DNA from: Bryobacterales bacterium
GTDB lineage: Bacteria; Acidobacteriota; Terriglobia; Bryobacterales; Bryobacteraceae
DNA length: 64,000 nt
Direction of reading: 5' to 3'
Assembly: GCA_020852175.1 (NCBI GenBank)
Contig: JADZBH010000012.1
Coordinates: forward strand, 124,001-188,000
The notes under the pieces were generated by a model. That model was not told where the DNA came from, did no database searches, and saw only the letters and a list, made by a program, of their open reading frames with translations. This document shows, in pieces, positions 43,097 to 52,182 of the stretch (the first letter of the stretch is position 1; each line of letters begins with the position of its first letter). Made by a program: the position numbers and the translations under genes.

Positions 43097-44833
43097 ATGC
43101 TGACACGCCGCCATTTTCTCGCCGCCACCCTTGCCACCGCCCAAGCGCAAACCGCTGCGCGGCCCAACGTCCTGGTGATTCTCACCGACGATCAGGGGTA
43201 TGGCGATTTCAGCGCCCACGGCAACCCCGTCCTGAAGACGCCGAACCTGGACAAACTGCATGGGGAGAGCGTCCGTTTCGTCGATTTCCACTGCGCTCCC
43301 ATGTGCACGCCCACGCGAGGCCAGTTGATGAGCGGCGTGGACGCCCTGCGCAACAAGGCCTGTTCGGTGACCGCCGGCCGCGCCGTGCTGCGGCGCGACC
43401 TGCCTACCATGGCCGATGTCTTCCGAGCCAACGGGTACCGGACGGGGATGTTCGGCAAATGGCACCTGGGCGACAGCTATCCCTACCGCCCGATGGACCG
43501 CGGCTTCCAAACCGCCAAGTATCACCTGGGCTTCGGCATGTCGTCGGCGCCGGAGTTCGACAACGACTACTTCAATGGCCGCTATCACGACAATGGCGTG
43601 ACGAAACGCTTCCAGGGATATTGCACCGACTTCTGGTTCAACGAGGCGATGGCCTGGATGAAGCAGCGCGGCGAGGAGCGCGAACCGTTCCTGTGTTACC
43701 TGCCGACGAACGCGCCGCACGGCCCGGCCTGGGTGGATCCGAAGTACTCCGGCGCGTACGATCGCGACGGCCTGCCCGCCGGCTTCTTCGGCATGATCGC
43801 CAACCTCGACGAGAACATGGGCAAACTCGACCGCTTTCTGGCGCAATCCGGACTGCGCGACAACACGATTGTCGTGTTCATGACCGACAACGGAGGCACG
43901 GCGGGCGTGAACGTCTTCAACGCGGGCATGCGCGGGCGGAAGACACAACTCTACGACGGCGGCCACCGCGATCCCTGTTTCGTACGATGGCCGAAAGGCA
44001 ACCTGCGCCCGGCGGGCGACGTGGACTACCCGGCACAAGTGCAGGACGTGCTGCCGACGCTGATCGGCCTATGCGGCCTGGGAGCGCCGCAAGGAGCCCG
44101 GTTCGACGGCGCGTCGCTAGCTCCGCTGCTGCGCGGCAAGGCGGAAATGCCCGATCGCATGATGGTGGTGCAATACGGACAGGTGCCGAAGAAGTGGGAG
44201 TCCAACGTGATCTGGAACCAGTGGAGACTGGTGAACGGAACTGAACTTTATGATTTCCGCGCCAATAGGGCCGAGGACCTGAACCTGGCCCCGGCCAACC
44301 CCGCCGTGGTGGCCCGCATGCGCGCTCATTATGAACAGTGGTGGGCCTCTGTGGAGCCCGGACTCAACGAGCCCGAACCCGTGGCGCTCATCGGCTCGCG
44401 CGAGGAGTCTCCCACCATGCTGTGCTCGGCCGACTGGTGGGAGATCTACGCCGACAACCCGGGACACGTTTCCAACGCCGCGGGCGGGCCGAAGGGTGCG
44501 CCCTGGTACGTCGCCGTGGCCGCGACGGGCGAGTACCGCATCGAGCTGTCGCGTTGGCCCTTCAACCTGATGCTGCCCCTCACGGCGGGACGCGAGCCAC
44601 AGAAAATGCACAGGGGCAGCCTGCCGCCCGGCAAGGCCATGCCCATCGCCGGGGCGAAGTTGAAGGTGGGCGACGGACCCGAACTTCAGGCGAAGGCCGC
44701 GCCGGGCGCGCGCAGCGTCAGCTTCCGCGTGAAGATCGACAAGGCCGCGCGCATCCCCCTACACGCCTGGTTCACCGGCGCAAAGGGCGAGGACGTGTGC
44801 GGCGTCTTCTACGCGCGCATCGAAAAGGCGTAA
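43097..44833 (+). CDS. Sulfatase 6 with C-terminal extension
   Basis: 578 residues. The leader is MLTRRHFLAATLATAQAQ. CTPTR (Cys70) is the formylglycine site with Thr for Ser, LTDDQGYGDFSAHG the metal site, FMTDNGGTAGVN the second. Past about residue 430 comes a domain not found in ordinary sulfatases (ADWWEIYADNPGHVSNAAGG ... GEYRIELSRWPF), likely beta-rich. Arylsulfatases with such tails are common in Planctomycetes and Acidobacteria. The substrate is unknown. It is transcribed away from sulfatase 5 with only 60 nt between starts. Confidence 0.92.
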   Translation: MLTRRHFLAATLATAQAQTAARPNVLVILTDDQGYGDFSAHGNPVLKTPNLDKLHGESVRFVDFHCAPMCTPTRGQLMSGVDALRNKACSVTAGRAVLRRDLPTMADVFRANGYRTGMFGKWHLGDSYPYRPMDRGFQTAKYHLGFGMSSAPEFDNDYFNGRYHDNGVTKRFQGYCTDFWFNEAMAWMKQRGEEREPFLCYLPTNAPHGPAWVDPKYSGAYDRDGLPAGFFGMIANLDENMGKLDRFLAQSGLRDNTIVVFMTDNGGTAGVNVFNAGMRGRKTQLYDGGHRDPCFVRWPKGNLRPAGDVDYPAQVQDVLPTLIGLCGLGAPQGARFDGASLAPLLRGKAEMPDRMMVVQYGQVPKKWESNVIWNQWRLVNGTELYDFRANRAEDLNLAPANPAVVARMRAHYEQWWASVEPGLNEPEPVALIGSREESPTMLCSADWWEIYADNPGHVSNAAGGPKGAPWYVAVAATGEYRIELSRWPFNLMLPLTAGREPQKMHRGSLPPGKAMPIAGAKLKVGDGPELQAKAAPGARSVSFRVKIDKAARIPLHAWFTGAKGEDVCGVFYARIEKA

Positions 44834-44848
44834 CGGCGCGCCGCCGCG

Positions 44849-46282
44849 CTACTCCTTTTTCTTCGCATTCCGGTAGGTTTCGCGCGCTTCCTTCATGATC
44901 GGTCCGTAGACAAGCTTGTCAAACGGCGGACAGCCCGAAGGGAACTGGCCCAGCGGGTGGTCCTTCTGCCTCATCAGAAATGTGCAATAGGTGAGCGTCT
45001 TGCACACGCGCAGTTCCTCGAGTTCGCCATGGGTCATGACGTCGCGTGCGTAGTCGGGATAGCTGAGCACGTTGCGCCCCAACCCAAAGAACCGGATGTT
45101 GCCGTCGGCGATGTTGGCCGCGCCGGCGTTGATGGAGAACCGCTGCAACCAACTGTAGCCGGTGCCCACCATGGGCAGATCGGGAAAGGTATTTTGCAGC
45201 TCGCCCGCGATGCGGAAGTGGCGGTCCACTCCGAACAGCGGATGTTCGGGCGGTTCATAGTTGCCCTCGTCGGGCTTTTCAAAGGGACGGCCGATGTGCG
45301 GGTTGTAATAGGGGCAGCCGAGCGAGACGTTCAACAGTTGCAGTCCCCAGCCCTTCATCAGGGCAATCACCTGCTTGGGCTCGGTGAGATCGTCTTCCAG
45401 GGGATTTTCAGGGTTCACCCCGTAGCCGTAGGGATACGGCGTTTCAAACGGCAGCGGCACGCCCCGCTTGGTCTCGGCGTCGGTGACATAGGGGACGCCG
45501 TCGAAGACGCTCATGCGTGAACAATAGGTGACGCGGTCGCCGAACTCGGCCTTCCAGCGGTCGAAGATCTCCTTGATCACCCGCGTCCGGTTTTCGAGCG
45601 AGCCGCCGTAGCGCCCCGGCCTGGTCTTGGCGCCGAGCAGTTCGCTCAGCAGATAGCCATGGGTCACCTTCAGGTCGAAGGCGCGGAAGCCGGCGGCATA
45701 GGCCAGTTTCGCCCCTTCCAGAAAGGCGTCCGGCAGGCGGTCCAACTCGTCGTCGGTGATCGCCGGATAGTCGTCCGGCATGTGGAACTTTCTGGCGATC
45801 AGCGGATTGTTATAGGCAATGATGCGTTCCGGCACCGAGTAGCGGCCCGAGTGGGTGAGTTGAATCGGAACCAGCACGTCGTCATCGCGGCCGTACTGCT
45901 CGCGATGCGTGCGCAGGATAAGGTCGTGGATGCGCGCGAAATCGCCCACGTTGCCCCTGGTGATCCAGAGTTGGCGCGTGTTGGCGCGGCCCTCCTGAAC
46001 CACGGCGGTGGCCTCGAACCAGATCAGCTTCGAACCGCCGCGCCCGAACCGTTCGTAGCGGCGGTAGGTAAGTTCGTCAGGAGCGCCATCCAACCGGCCA
46101 TCGCAGCCCTCCATGGGGTGGATGGCCATGGAGTTGCCCACACGGACCGGGCCCACCTGCACGGGCCGGCCCAACGCCTCCTGAACCTTAACGACATCGG
46201 ACTCCAAGCGCACGTGGCGCGCGCCCAGCTTTTCAACGCCCCGGCGGAGTTCGGTCAGCGTTCGATACGTGAAGTTTTTCAT
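44849..46282 (-). CDS. Old Yellow Enzyme family NADH:flavin oxidoreductase
   Basis: 477 residues from ATG 46282 (MKNFTYRTLTEL). The OYE motifs are VPIQLTHSGRYS, KVTHGYLLSELLG and GRYGGSLENRTR, which bind FMN and substrate. The protein is longer than soluble OYE (about 350) and has three cysteines near the end (CKTLTYC ... SGC) in the place where 2,4-dienoyl-CoA reductase-type members hold an Fe-S cluster, but the spacing differs. It reduces an activated double bond with NAD(P)H. The start lies 50 nt inside the MFS transporter gene, so the two are probably co-transcribed, with uptake of the substrate. Confidence 0.85.
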   Translation of the reverse strand: MKNFTYRTLTELRRGVEKLGARHVRLESDVVKVQEALGRPVQVGPVRVGNSMAIHPMEGCDGRLDGAPDELTYRRYERFGRGGSKLIWFEATAVVQEGRANTRQLWITRGNVGDFARIHDLILRTHREQYGRDDDVLVPIQLTHSGRYSVPERIIAYNNPLIARKFHMPDDYPAITDDELDRLPDAFLEGAKLAYAAGFRAFDLKVTHGYLLSELLGAKTRPGRYGGSLENRTRVIKEIFDRWKAEFGDRVTYCSRMSVFDGVPYVTDAETKRGVPLPFETPYPYGYGVNPENPLEDDLTEPKQVIALMKGWGLQLLNVSLGCPYYNPHIGRPFEKPDEGNYEPPEHPLFGVDRHFRIAGELQNTFPDLPMVGTGYSWLQRFSINAGAANIADGNIRFFGLGRNVLSYPDYARDVMTHGELEELRVCKTLTYCTFLMRQKDHPLGQFPSGCPPFDKLVYGPIMKEARETYRNAKKKE

Positions 46283-47516
46283 TTCCCTTTCCCTGCTTCG
46301 GCAGGAGCGCAATCGCAATGGCTCCTATAAATGCCGTTGCAAACACGGCCATGATCGCCTGAGGATAGGCTCCCACGGCTTCCTTAAGGCGTGCAATCAG
46401 GTTGGGGAACCAGAACTGCGAGATCGTGTCCGTAGGTAGAATGGCGGACATGGCGCGCGGGAGACTGGCCAGGCCGAACTGGTCGGCGGCCATCAGCGGA
46501 ATCAACATGTAGTCGGCGCCCATGGCGAATCCAAAGACGAGTGCGAACAGATAGACAAAGCTGCTGGAACTGGGCGTAACCAGAAACAGCGAAGGAATGG
46601 CGAGCGCCACCACCAGATAGGTGGCCAGCATGACTGCCTTTCGCGAGTAGCGGTCGGCGAGATAGCCGGCGAGCAGACGTCCGGCGATACTGGCCCATAA
46701 CACCCAGAATGAGGCGGTACTCCAGATCTCGTTGCGCGCCGCCTGCGTGGTGAAGCCTTGCTCCTCGAAGACGAATTTCATGTGGAAGTTGACGGCGGCG
46801 ATGGAACCGATGGAAGCCGCGCTGCCCACCAGCAGATACCAGAACGAGGACTGGCGGAGCAGTTCGACGAACGTCTGGGACTTCACCGGGTTCACGGCCC
46901 CGGCTTCCACCACGGGCGGATGGTCCTTGCCGTCGGGGAACTGGCCCACGTCCTCGGGCTTATCCTTCAGCAGGAACAGCGCGATGGGCCAGGCCAGCAG
47001 CAGCACGAACCCCATGTACTGGAGCGCCTCCGTGTACGGCATCTTCGAAGCCAGGTAGGGGCCGACTTTATTGCCGATGGAGCCGACAATCGCCACCCCG
47101 ACATAGGTGATGCCCATGGCCCGGCCCCGTTTTTCCTTGAACCAGTTGCTGATGATGATCTGGTGCGGAATGGGACCGGACAGGAAGTAGCCGACCATGT
47201 AGAGACACCAGGCGGCATAGTATTCCCACGTGTTGCCGCTGAGCCGCGCGAACCATTGAAAGGCGATGAAGGTCATTCCCGTGCCGACGATGATGAGCAG
47301 GCGCGGACTGACCCTGGGCACGATGATCGGACCGGCCCAGATGGTGAGCAGCACGGCGATGGGAGCCCCCAGGGTGACAATCTGAATGGGCCACTGGTGG
47401 TCGTCGCGGAAGTAGTCGAAAAAGAAAGCGATGTTGTAGTAAGGGAAGCCGGTGGAGACACCGAACGTAAGGAAGCACGCGGCGACAATCCACCAGCCAT
47501 AGAAGTTCTTTTTCAT
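46233..47516 (-). CDS. MFS transporter, monocarboxylate/oxalate-formate type
   Basis: 427 residues. About 12 membrane segments starting FYGWWIVAACFLTFGVSTGFPYY, the opening seen in OFA/monocarboxylate-like MFS carriers. IISNWFKEKRGRAMGITYVG is the loop 4-5 motif. SAILPTDTISQFWFP lies near the end. It probably imports an aromatic or aliphatic carboxylate. It overlaps the Old Yellow Enzyme gene by 50 nt, suggesting that the substrate is reduced by that enzyme after uptake. A likely extended -10 promoter lies about 40 nt upstream. Confidence 0.87.
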   Translation of the reverse strand: MKKNFYGWWIVAACFLTFGVSTGFPYYNIAFFFDYFRDDHQWPIQIVTLGAPIAVLLTIWAGPIIVPRVSPRLLIIVGTGMTFIAFQWFARLSGNTWEYYAAWCLYMVGYFLSGPIPHQIIISNWFKEKRGRAMGITYVGVAIVGSIGNKVGPYLASKMPYTEALQYMGFVLLLAWPIALFLLKDKPEDVGQFPDGKDHPPVVEAGAVNPVKSQTFVELLRQSSFWYLLVGSAASIGSIAAVNFHMKFVFEEQGFTTQAARNEIWSTASFWVLWASIAGRLLAGYLADRYSRKAVMLATYLVVALAIPSLFLVTPSSSSFVYLFALVFGFAMGADYMLIPLMAADQFGLASLPRAMSAILPTDTISQFWFPNLIARLKEAVGAYPQAIMAVFATAFIGAIAIALLPKQGKGNEKLHVSNADRTPPGR

Positions 47517-47553
47517 CGAAGGGGGAGCTCCCAGTGTGAGATAAGAACTTTAC

Positions 47554-47562
47554 GTTATACCA
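47554..47562 (-). promoter_or_regulatory. Possible extended -10 promoter for the MFS/OYE pair
   Basis: On the minus strand the bases read TGG-TATAAC, matching the extended -10 form TGnTATAAT with one mismatch. It lies about 40 nt before the MFS start at 47516, and no competing -35 hexamer is seen. Confidence 0.4.
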
Positions 47563-47628
47563 CGCGGGCGGGGTTCGGCCCGTGAAAATCGAAGCCGTTG
47601 GGCGCGGAAACCGGTCTGGCGGGCGGCT

Positions 47629-48315
47629 TCATCCTTCGATCACGGCGGCGGCGGCGGCATGCCCGCGAAGCAGCGCGAGGTCGAGCGCGGTTTGATTGTT
47701 CCCGGCGCGCGCCTCGCGGTCGGCGCCCTTCTCAATCAGCAGCCGCGCGATCTCCGCGTCGCCGCTCTGCGCGGCGGCATGCAGCGGCGTGAAGCCCCCC
47801 TGTTGGCGCGCGTTCGGGTTAGCGCCGCCTTCCAGCAGCGCTCGTACGATTTCCAGGTGGCGGCCCGCCGAGGCGGCGTGCAATGGCGTCACTTGCATGG
47901 GATTCTCGGCGGCCAGGTCGAGGTTGGCGCCGCGGTTGATCAGCCAGCGCGCCAACTCCACGTGGCCGAAAAAGCAGGCCAGCGCGAGCGGAGTGAAGCC
48001 ATCGGGCGAGTGAGAGTCGATCATGCGCGGCACCTCGATCAGCAACTCCTCGACGCGCGCCTGCACGCCCGTGGCGCAGGCATCGTGCAATGTCAGAACC
48101 CGCGACCGGGAGAGCAGATAGCGAACGGCCTCTGGTTTCCGGTGGTACTGCGCCAGCAGCACGGCGCTTTGCCCCATCTCGTTGCGGTAGTCGATCAATT
48201 CGGGATGGGCGGTTAGCTGGCTCCTCAAACCGGCCACGTCGCCCGCGCGGGCGGCGTCGAGGAACGGTTCGCCGGGCGCGGCGTCAGGAATGAGGTCTTT
48301 GAACGGGGATCCCAT
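47629..48315 (-). CDS. Ankyrin repeat protein
   Basis: 228 residues from ATG 48315 (MGSPFKDLIPDAAPG). Five or six ankyrin repeats of about 33 residues are seen, with HLEIVRALLEGGANPNAR, GGFTPLHAAAQSGDAEIARLLIEKGAD and DGFTPLALACFFGHVELARWL as the best. They form a protein-binding surface. No signal peptide, so probably cytoplasmic. The start lies 32 nt inside the preceding small HMA-like gene, and the two are probably translated together. Confidence 0.88.
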   Translation of the reverse strand: MGSPFKDLIPDAAPGEPFLDAARAGDVAGLRSQLTAHPELIDYRNEMGQSAVLLAQYHRKPEAVRYLLSRSRVLTLHDACATGVQARVEELLIEVPRMIDSHSPDGFTPLALACFFGHVELARWLINRGANLDLAAENPMQVTPLHAASAGRHLEIVRALLEGGANPNARQQGGFTPLHAAAQSGDAEIARLLIEKGADREARAGNNQTALDLALLRGHAAAAAVIEG

Positions 48316-48505
48316 AACGGTGCAGATTGTGTTCCACTTGCGCCCCGGTGAGCCGCGAGGCATCGTATTCCACCGACAGCCGGCCCGGCGTCGCGCCGGG
48401 TTGCACGCGCGTCATGCCATAGACGCCGTGAATGGCGGCGATGCGTTGGAGCATGGCGTCGTCCAGAGGCCGCGGCAGATCGTAGTCGATCTGGATTTTC
48501 GTCAT
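48284..48505 (-). CDS. Small ferredoxin-fold (HMA-like) protein without metal cysteines
   Basis: 73 residues from ATG 48505 (MTKIQIDYDLPRPL). The beta-alpha-beta-beta-alpha-beta pattern (IQIDYDL, AMLQRIAAIHGVYGMTRVQ, RLSVEYD, QVEHNLHRYGIPV) is that of heavy-metal-associated domains, but the CxxC metal site is missing. Such proteins occur widely with unknown function. Its 3' end overlaps the ankyrin gene start by 32 nt. The alternative is an unrelated ferredoxin-fold domain. Confidence 0.6.
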   Translation of the reverse strand: MTKIQIDYDLPRPLDDAMLQRIAAIHGVYGMTRVQPGATPGRLSVEYDASRLTGAQVEHNLHRYGIPVQRPHS

Positions 48506-48534
48506 TTCATTGGCCAGCGTATCATGCGGGCGGT

Positions 48535-50889
48535 CTAAAAGAGCACGCGCAACCCGCCAATGGCCCACGTCCTGGGGTTGCGGAAACCGTCCTCGTAGTA
48601 GGTGCGGTTCAGGAGGTTGTCCACGCGGGCGAAGAACTGGAGCCGGCGCGTTTCCATGAGGGGCACCGTGTAGGAGGCCGACACGTCGGCCTTCACCGGA
48701 CCCGCGAAGGAGAAGGGCCGGCTGCCGTTCAGGAAGAAGGGGTACAGGTAGCCGGACGCGGCGAACAGATCGAAGGTCACATCCAGCCGCTTCGTTACGG
48801 CATGCGTGGCCGTGAAGGTTGCCATATGATCCGAGACGCGGATGGTGCGCAGCGAGCCGTTCAGCAGGGTGGAGTTCCGCTCGTCGGCATTCGTGAAGGT
48901 GTAGCTGGCCGACAGGCGCGTGCCCCGGCGCGGGTTGGCCTCCAGCGCCAGTTCCACGCCGCGCGAAAGCCCGCCACCCGTGTTGCGGTAGCCTCCGAAA
49001 CGGCCGTACGGATCGGTTCCGGGCACGATGACGCCCGAAAAGTCGAATGCGATCACCTGTTGCAAGCGCGTGTAGAAGTAAGTTCCCGAGACGCGGACCT
49101 TTGACCCGGCGAAATACTGGTCGAGCCCGGCATCGAAGCTGAGCGAACGTTCGGGCGCAAGGCGGGGATCGCCATAGGGACTGAAGAAGCCGCCATAGAA
49201 CGACGTGCCGAAGCGCTCATACAACGTGGGCGACCGGTAGGCGTTGCCGAAGTGCGAGCGGAGCTTCGTGCCCGAGGATGGCACGAAGTAGCTGAGCGCG
49301 ATGTCGCCCGTATAGGCGTTGGGCGGGTTCGTGATGGCGGCGCCCGCGTAGCTGGGGAAGCCGCCTTCGAAGACGGGCCGGTCGAGACTGAACCGTTGCA
49401 TGCGCCCGGAGAACGAAATCTGCAGACGGTCCGTCAGAAGACGCATCTGTTGTTGGGCAAACAGGGCATGGCTGGCCTGGGAGATGCGCGTGCGCGCATA
49501 GACGCCGCCCGCCGCCGCCGGGTTCTCCTCCCGCGAGCGGTTATCGAACCGTTCGCGCTCGAATTCATAGCCTAGGCTCAGCTGGCGCGTGCCGCCCAGC
49601 GAGAAATCGCCGCGCGCGCCCCCCGTATCGATCCGGCCGTCGAAGAGGTTGTTGTTGGCGAAGGCGGGCTGAAAGCCGCCGCCGAGAGGACCGTCCCGGT
49701 TGTCGCGCGAGGAGGTGAAGCCGTGATAGTAGCCACGCAGCGACGAACCCGGCGCCAGTTGGCGGGTAAGCGTGAAAAGCCCCGCGAAGAAGCGTGCATG
49801 ACGGCTCGAATCGGGGTCGTTCAACTGCGGCGTGAAGGTAACCGAGGGCACGGCGGCGACAATGCCCGAACCGGGTACGGAGGCGGAGAACATGGCCGCC
49901 GGGCTGACATTCAGTCCGGCATAGCTGCCCGTGGCGAAAACGCGTCCGCCCAGCGTTGAGCGCGAGCCCAGGCGGTACTGCGCCGAGCCCTGCATGCCCG
50001 TGTTGCGCACACGGTCGTCGCCGTCCATTCCACGCATGACGTTCAAATGCGTGACGCCGGCCGAATAGAGGAAGCGGTTGTCCCACAGCCCGCCGGCCAT
50101 GCGCGTGACACCGCGGAAGTAGCCCAAACCGCCCCCTTCCACCGATACCTCGCCATGAAGCGGGCCGCCGCCCTGATCCGTCACCAGGTTGGCGACGCCG
50201 CCAATGGCGTTGGTGCCGTACAGCGACGAGCCTGAACCGCGCAGCACCTCGACACGCTCGGAGTTCAGCACCAGCAGGTCTCCCAGGAAACCCGTGGCGT
50301 CGCCCTGGGGCGCGCTGACGTCGCGGAAGCGGTAGCCGTCGATCAGGATCGAGGAGTCAAAGGCGCGTCCGCCGCGCATGTGAATGCGGGTCAGCGAACC
50401 CGGCCCGCCCAACTGCTGCACGCGCACGCCCGGCGTCTGGCGCAGCGCCTCGGGAATGGAGAACTCGGCACGCTCGCGCATCTGCAGGGCGCTGATCCGG
50501 TCCGAAGACTTGGAGATCTCGTCGATGGGCGCCAGGGCGCCCGTTTCGGTCACGGTCAACTGCGTTTCCACGGCGTTCAGGCTCAACTGAAGCGGGCGGT
50601 CCAGCGGTTCGCCGCGCAGGGCGACACGTTCGGGCCTGGCCTCGGCGAAGCCTTCCCGGCGCGCCGTCAGCCAGTAGTCTCCCGGCGAGAGGTTCGTCAG
50701 CGTGTAGAGACCGCCTTCGTCCGAGGTGGCTACCGCGGCTATCGAACCGCTGGGCCGCAACAGCACGGCCTGGGCTCCGGCCAGCGCGGCGCCCGAGGGA
50801 TCCGAGATGTGTCCGGTAATCGTAAGCGGCGCTGCCTCGGCGGCAGCGAATGAAAGGAGAAATAGAGTGAGTGCGTGTGTGGTTCGCAT
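48535..50889 (-). CDS. btuB: TonB-dependent receptor, probable vitamin B12 transporter
   Basis: 784 residues from ATG 50889 (MRTTHALTLFLLSFAAAEAA signal peptide); longer in-frame starts lie within the riboswitch. An N-terminal carboxypeptidase-regulatory-like domain (about 22-110; GLYTLTNLSPGDYWLTARREG) is followed by the plug (RISALQMRERAEFSIPEALRQTPGV, LRGSGSSLYGTNAIGGVAN) and the 22-strand barrel ending RTWAIGGLRVLF with terminal Phe. Such receptors bring large nutrients through the outer membrane with TonB energy. The cobalamin riboswitch in its leader identifies the substrate as B12 or a precursor. No btuFCD genes are in the window. Confidence 0.9.
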   Translation of the reverse strand: MRTTHALTLFLLSFAAAEAAPLTITGHISDPSGAALAGAQAVLLRPSGSIAAVATSDEGGLYTLTNLSPGDYWLTARREGFAEARPERVALRGEPLDRPLQLSLNAVETQLTVTETGALAPIDEISKSSDRISALQMRERAEFSIPEALRQTPGVRVQQLGGPGSLTRIHMRGGRAFDSSILIDGYRFRDVSAPQGDATGFLGDLLVLNSERVEVLRGSGSSLYGTNAIGGVANLVTDQGGGPLHGEVSVEGGGLGYFRGVTRMAGGLWDNRFLYSAGVTHLNVMRGMDGDDRVRNTGMQGSAQYRLGSRSTLGGRVFATGSYAGLNVSPAAMFSASVPGSGIVAAVPSVTFTPQLNDPDSSRHARFFAGLFTLTRQLAPGSSLRGYYHGFTSSRDNRDGPLGGGFQPAFANNNLFDGRIDTGGARGDFSLGGTRQLSLGYEFERERFDNRSREENPAAAGGVYARTRISQASHALFAQQQMRLLTDRLQISFSGRMQRFSLDRPVFEGGFPSYAGAAITNPPNAYTGDIALSYFVPSSGTKLRSHFGNAYRSPTLYERFGTSFYGGFFSPYGDPRLAPERSLSFDAGLDQYFAGSKVRVSGTYFYTRLQQVIAFDFSGVIVPGTDPYGRFGGYRNTGGGLSRGVELALEANPRRGTRLSASYTFTNADERNSTLLNGSLRTIRVSDHMATFTATHAVTKRLDVTFDLFAASGYLYPFFLNGSRPFSFAGPVKADVSASYTVPLMETRRLQFFARVDNLLNRTYYEDGFRNPRTWAIGGLRVLF

Positions 50890-50919
50890 GTCCCCTGCCC
50901 TAGAAGGTTCATGAAGTCT

Positions 50920-50941
50920 GGCGGGCATGAGCCCACCCGCC
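50920..50941 (-). promoter_or_regulatory. Hairpin between B12 riboswitch and btuB start
   Basis: On the minus strand GGCGGG pairs with CCCGCC around a 10-nt loop, directly after the B12 box and about 30 nt before the btuB ATG. It has no T tract, so it probably belongs to a translation-controlling expression platform. Confidence 0.4.
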
Positions 50942-51125
50942 TCCGGCAGGTCTTCGGACTCGCGGGCATACAACCTACTAACCCCGGCTTCCCAGGCCGG
51001 CTCACCTTTTCAGGAGCCCGGCCCAGTGCCATGTTGGGGCGTTCGTTCCCGCTTACCGCTGCTGGGCAGTCCCGGATTCACACCGGGTTCCCTTTTGGCG
51101 CACCCTGACGGGCCGCGCACCGGAA
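50942..51125 (-). promoter_or_regulatory. Cobalamin riboswitch upstream of btuB
   Basis: Read on the minus strand, the leader holds AAAAGGGAA-CCCGGTG-TGAATCCGGGACTGCCC, the conserved first half of the B12 riboswitch. It then has GGCACTGGGC and, at 50945-50960, AGTCCGAAGACCTGCC, which matches the B12 box consensus. Binding of adenosylcobalamin lowers expression of the downstream gene. Bounds are approximate, set by the conserved parts. The stretch from 51126 to 51273 holds no gene. Confidence 0.92.
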
Positions 51126-51273
51126 GCACTTCCTACAGTACGCGGTGCGACGGGGGAGAGTCAATGGGAGGGTGTAGCGGGAGCCGAAGCAAGCCAGACG
51201 CCTGAGGCAGCGGCTCAGGTGAATCCCTGATGTCGAAATGCCGTACGATCGCCGATCTCATAGGAGGAAAGTC

Positions 51274-52182
51274 ATGGGTTCACACGGCATTGCAGCGTCG
51301 GAGCGGGGAGCTGGCGTCACCGAAGGCGCCTGGCACGACTATGTCGCGCTGTTGCGGCCGCGCGAATGGATTAAAAACCTGTTCGTGCTGGCGCCTCTGC
51401 TGTTTTCGGGTAAATTTCGCGATCCGGAGGCGGTGAAGGCCGGTCTTCTGGCGGCGTTTGTTTTCTGTGTCGTCTCTTCGACCACCTACGTCTGGAACGA
51501 TTTGTGCGACCGGAACGACGACGCCATGCACCCGGTGAAACGGCATACGCGGGCCATCGCGGCGGGCCGCATTTCGGTGAGCGCGGGACGAGCCTACCTG
51601 GTGGTTCTTCTGCTGGTGACGGCGGCCCTGCTCTACCTTCTGCCGGCCGTGGTGCCCTCGGTTCTTGCCTACCTGATCCTGCAAACGGCCTATGGGTTGC
51701 TGCTGCGGCAGGTGCCGGTGCTCGACCTGTTCGCCATCGCCATCGGTTTTCTTTTCCGCCTGATGGCGGGCAGCGCGGCCCTTGGCGTCGCCAGTTCGTC
51801 GTGGATGTTCCTGGTCACGGCGCCGTTTGCCCTCTATCTTGCCTCGAACCGCCGCATGACGGAGTTGCACTCATCCGGAAACCAGGCGCGGCTCACCTTG
51901 CAGCGCTACGACGAACAGACGCTCGAATTCTTCTCACAAACGAGCGCTCTCGCCATGGCCATCTTTTATGTGCTGTATACCGTGCTGCAACGCCCTGAGT
52001 TGCTGCACACCTCGCTATTCGTCTTCCTGGGCCTGTTCCGCTATCGCTATGCGACACGCCGCGATCCGGCGCTGGAGACCCCGGCGGAAATCCTGTGGGG
52101 AGACAAATTGCTGCTCGGCATCCTCCTGGTCTGGGTGATCGACTGCGCTGTCGTGCTGTATCTCTTCCCGCCCCAGCTCTGA
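51274..52182 (+). CDS. UbiA-family prenyltransferase (decaprenyl-phosphate phosphoribosyltransferase-like)
   Basis: 302 residues from ATG 51274, with an AGGAGG site at 51262-51267 that decides the start; an in-frame start at 51238 is not supported. About eight membrane segments. YVALLRPREWIKNLFVLAPLLFSG and NDLCDRNDDAMHPVKRHTRAI (in two parts) are the first Asp-rich motif and surrounding residues of UbiA-type enzymes of the DPPR synthase group. These transfer a phosphoribosyl group to polyprenyl phosphate. It is divergent from the btuB riboswitch. A membrane-lipid or cell-wall role is inferred. Confidence 0.85.
   Translation: MGSHGIAASERGAGVTEGAWHDYVALLRPREWIKNLFVLAPLLFSGKFRDPEAVKAGLLAAFVFCVVSSTTYVWNDLCDRNDDAMHPVKRHTRAIAAGRISVSAGRAYLVVLLLVTAALLYLLPAVVPSVLAYLILQTAYGLLLRQVPVLDLFAIAIGFLFRLMAGSAALGVASSSWMFLVTAPFALYLASNRRMTELHSSGNQARLTLQRYDEQTLEFFSQTSALAMAIFYVLYTVLQRPELLHTSLFVFLGLFRYRYATRRDPALETPAEILWGDKLLLGILLVWVIDCAVVLYLFPPQL

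Noticed and set aside
43057-44244. A second plus-strand frame overlapping sulfatase 6 in another phase.
   Set aside because: Arg/Pro-rich product with no motif; the sulfatase frame has all active-site residues.
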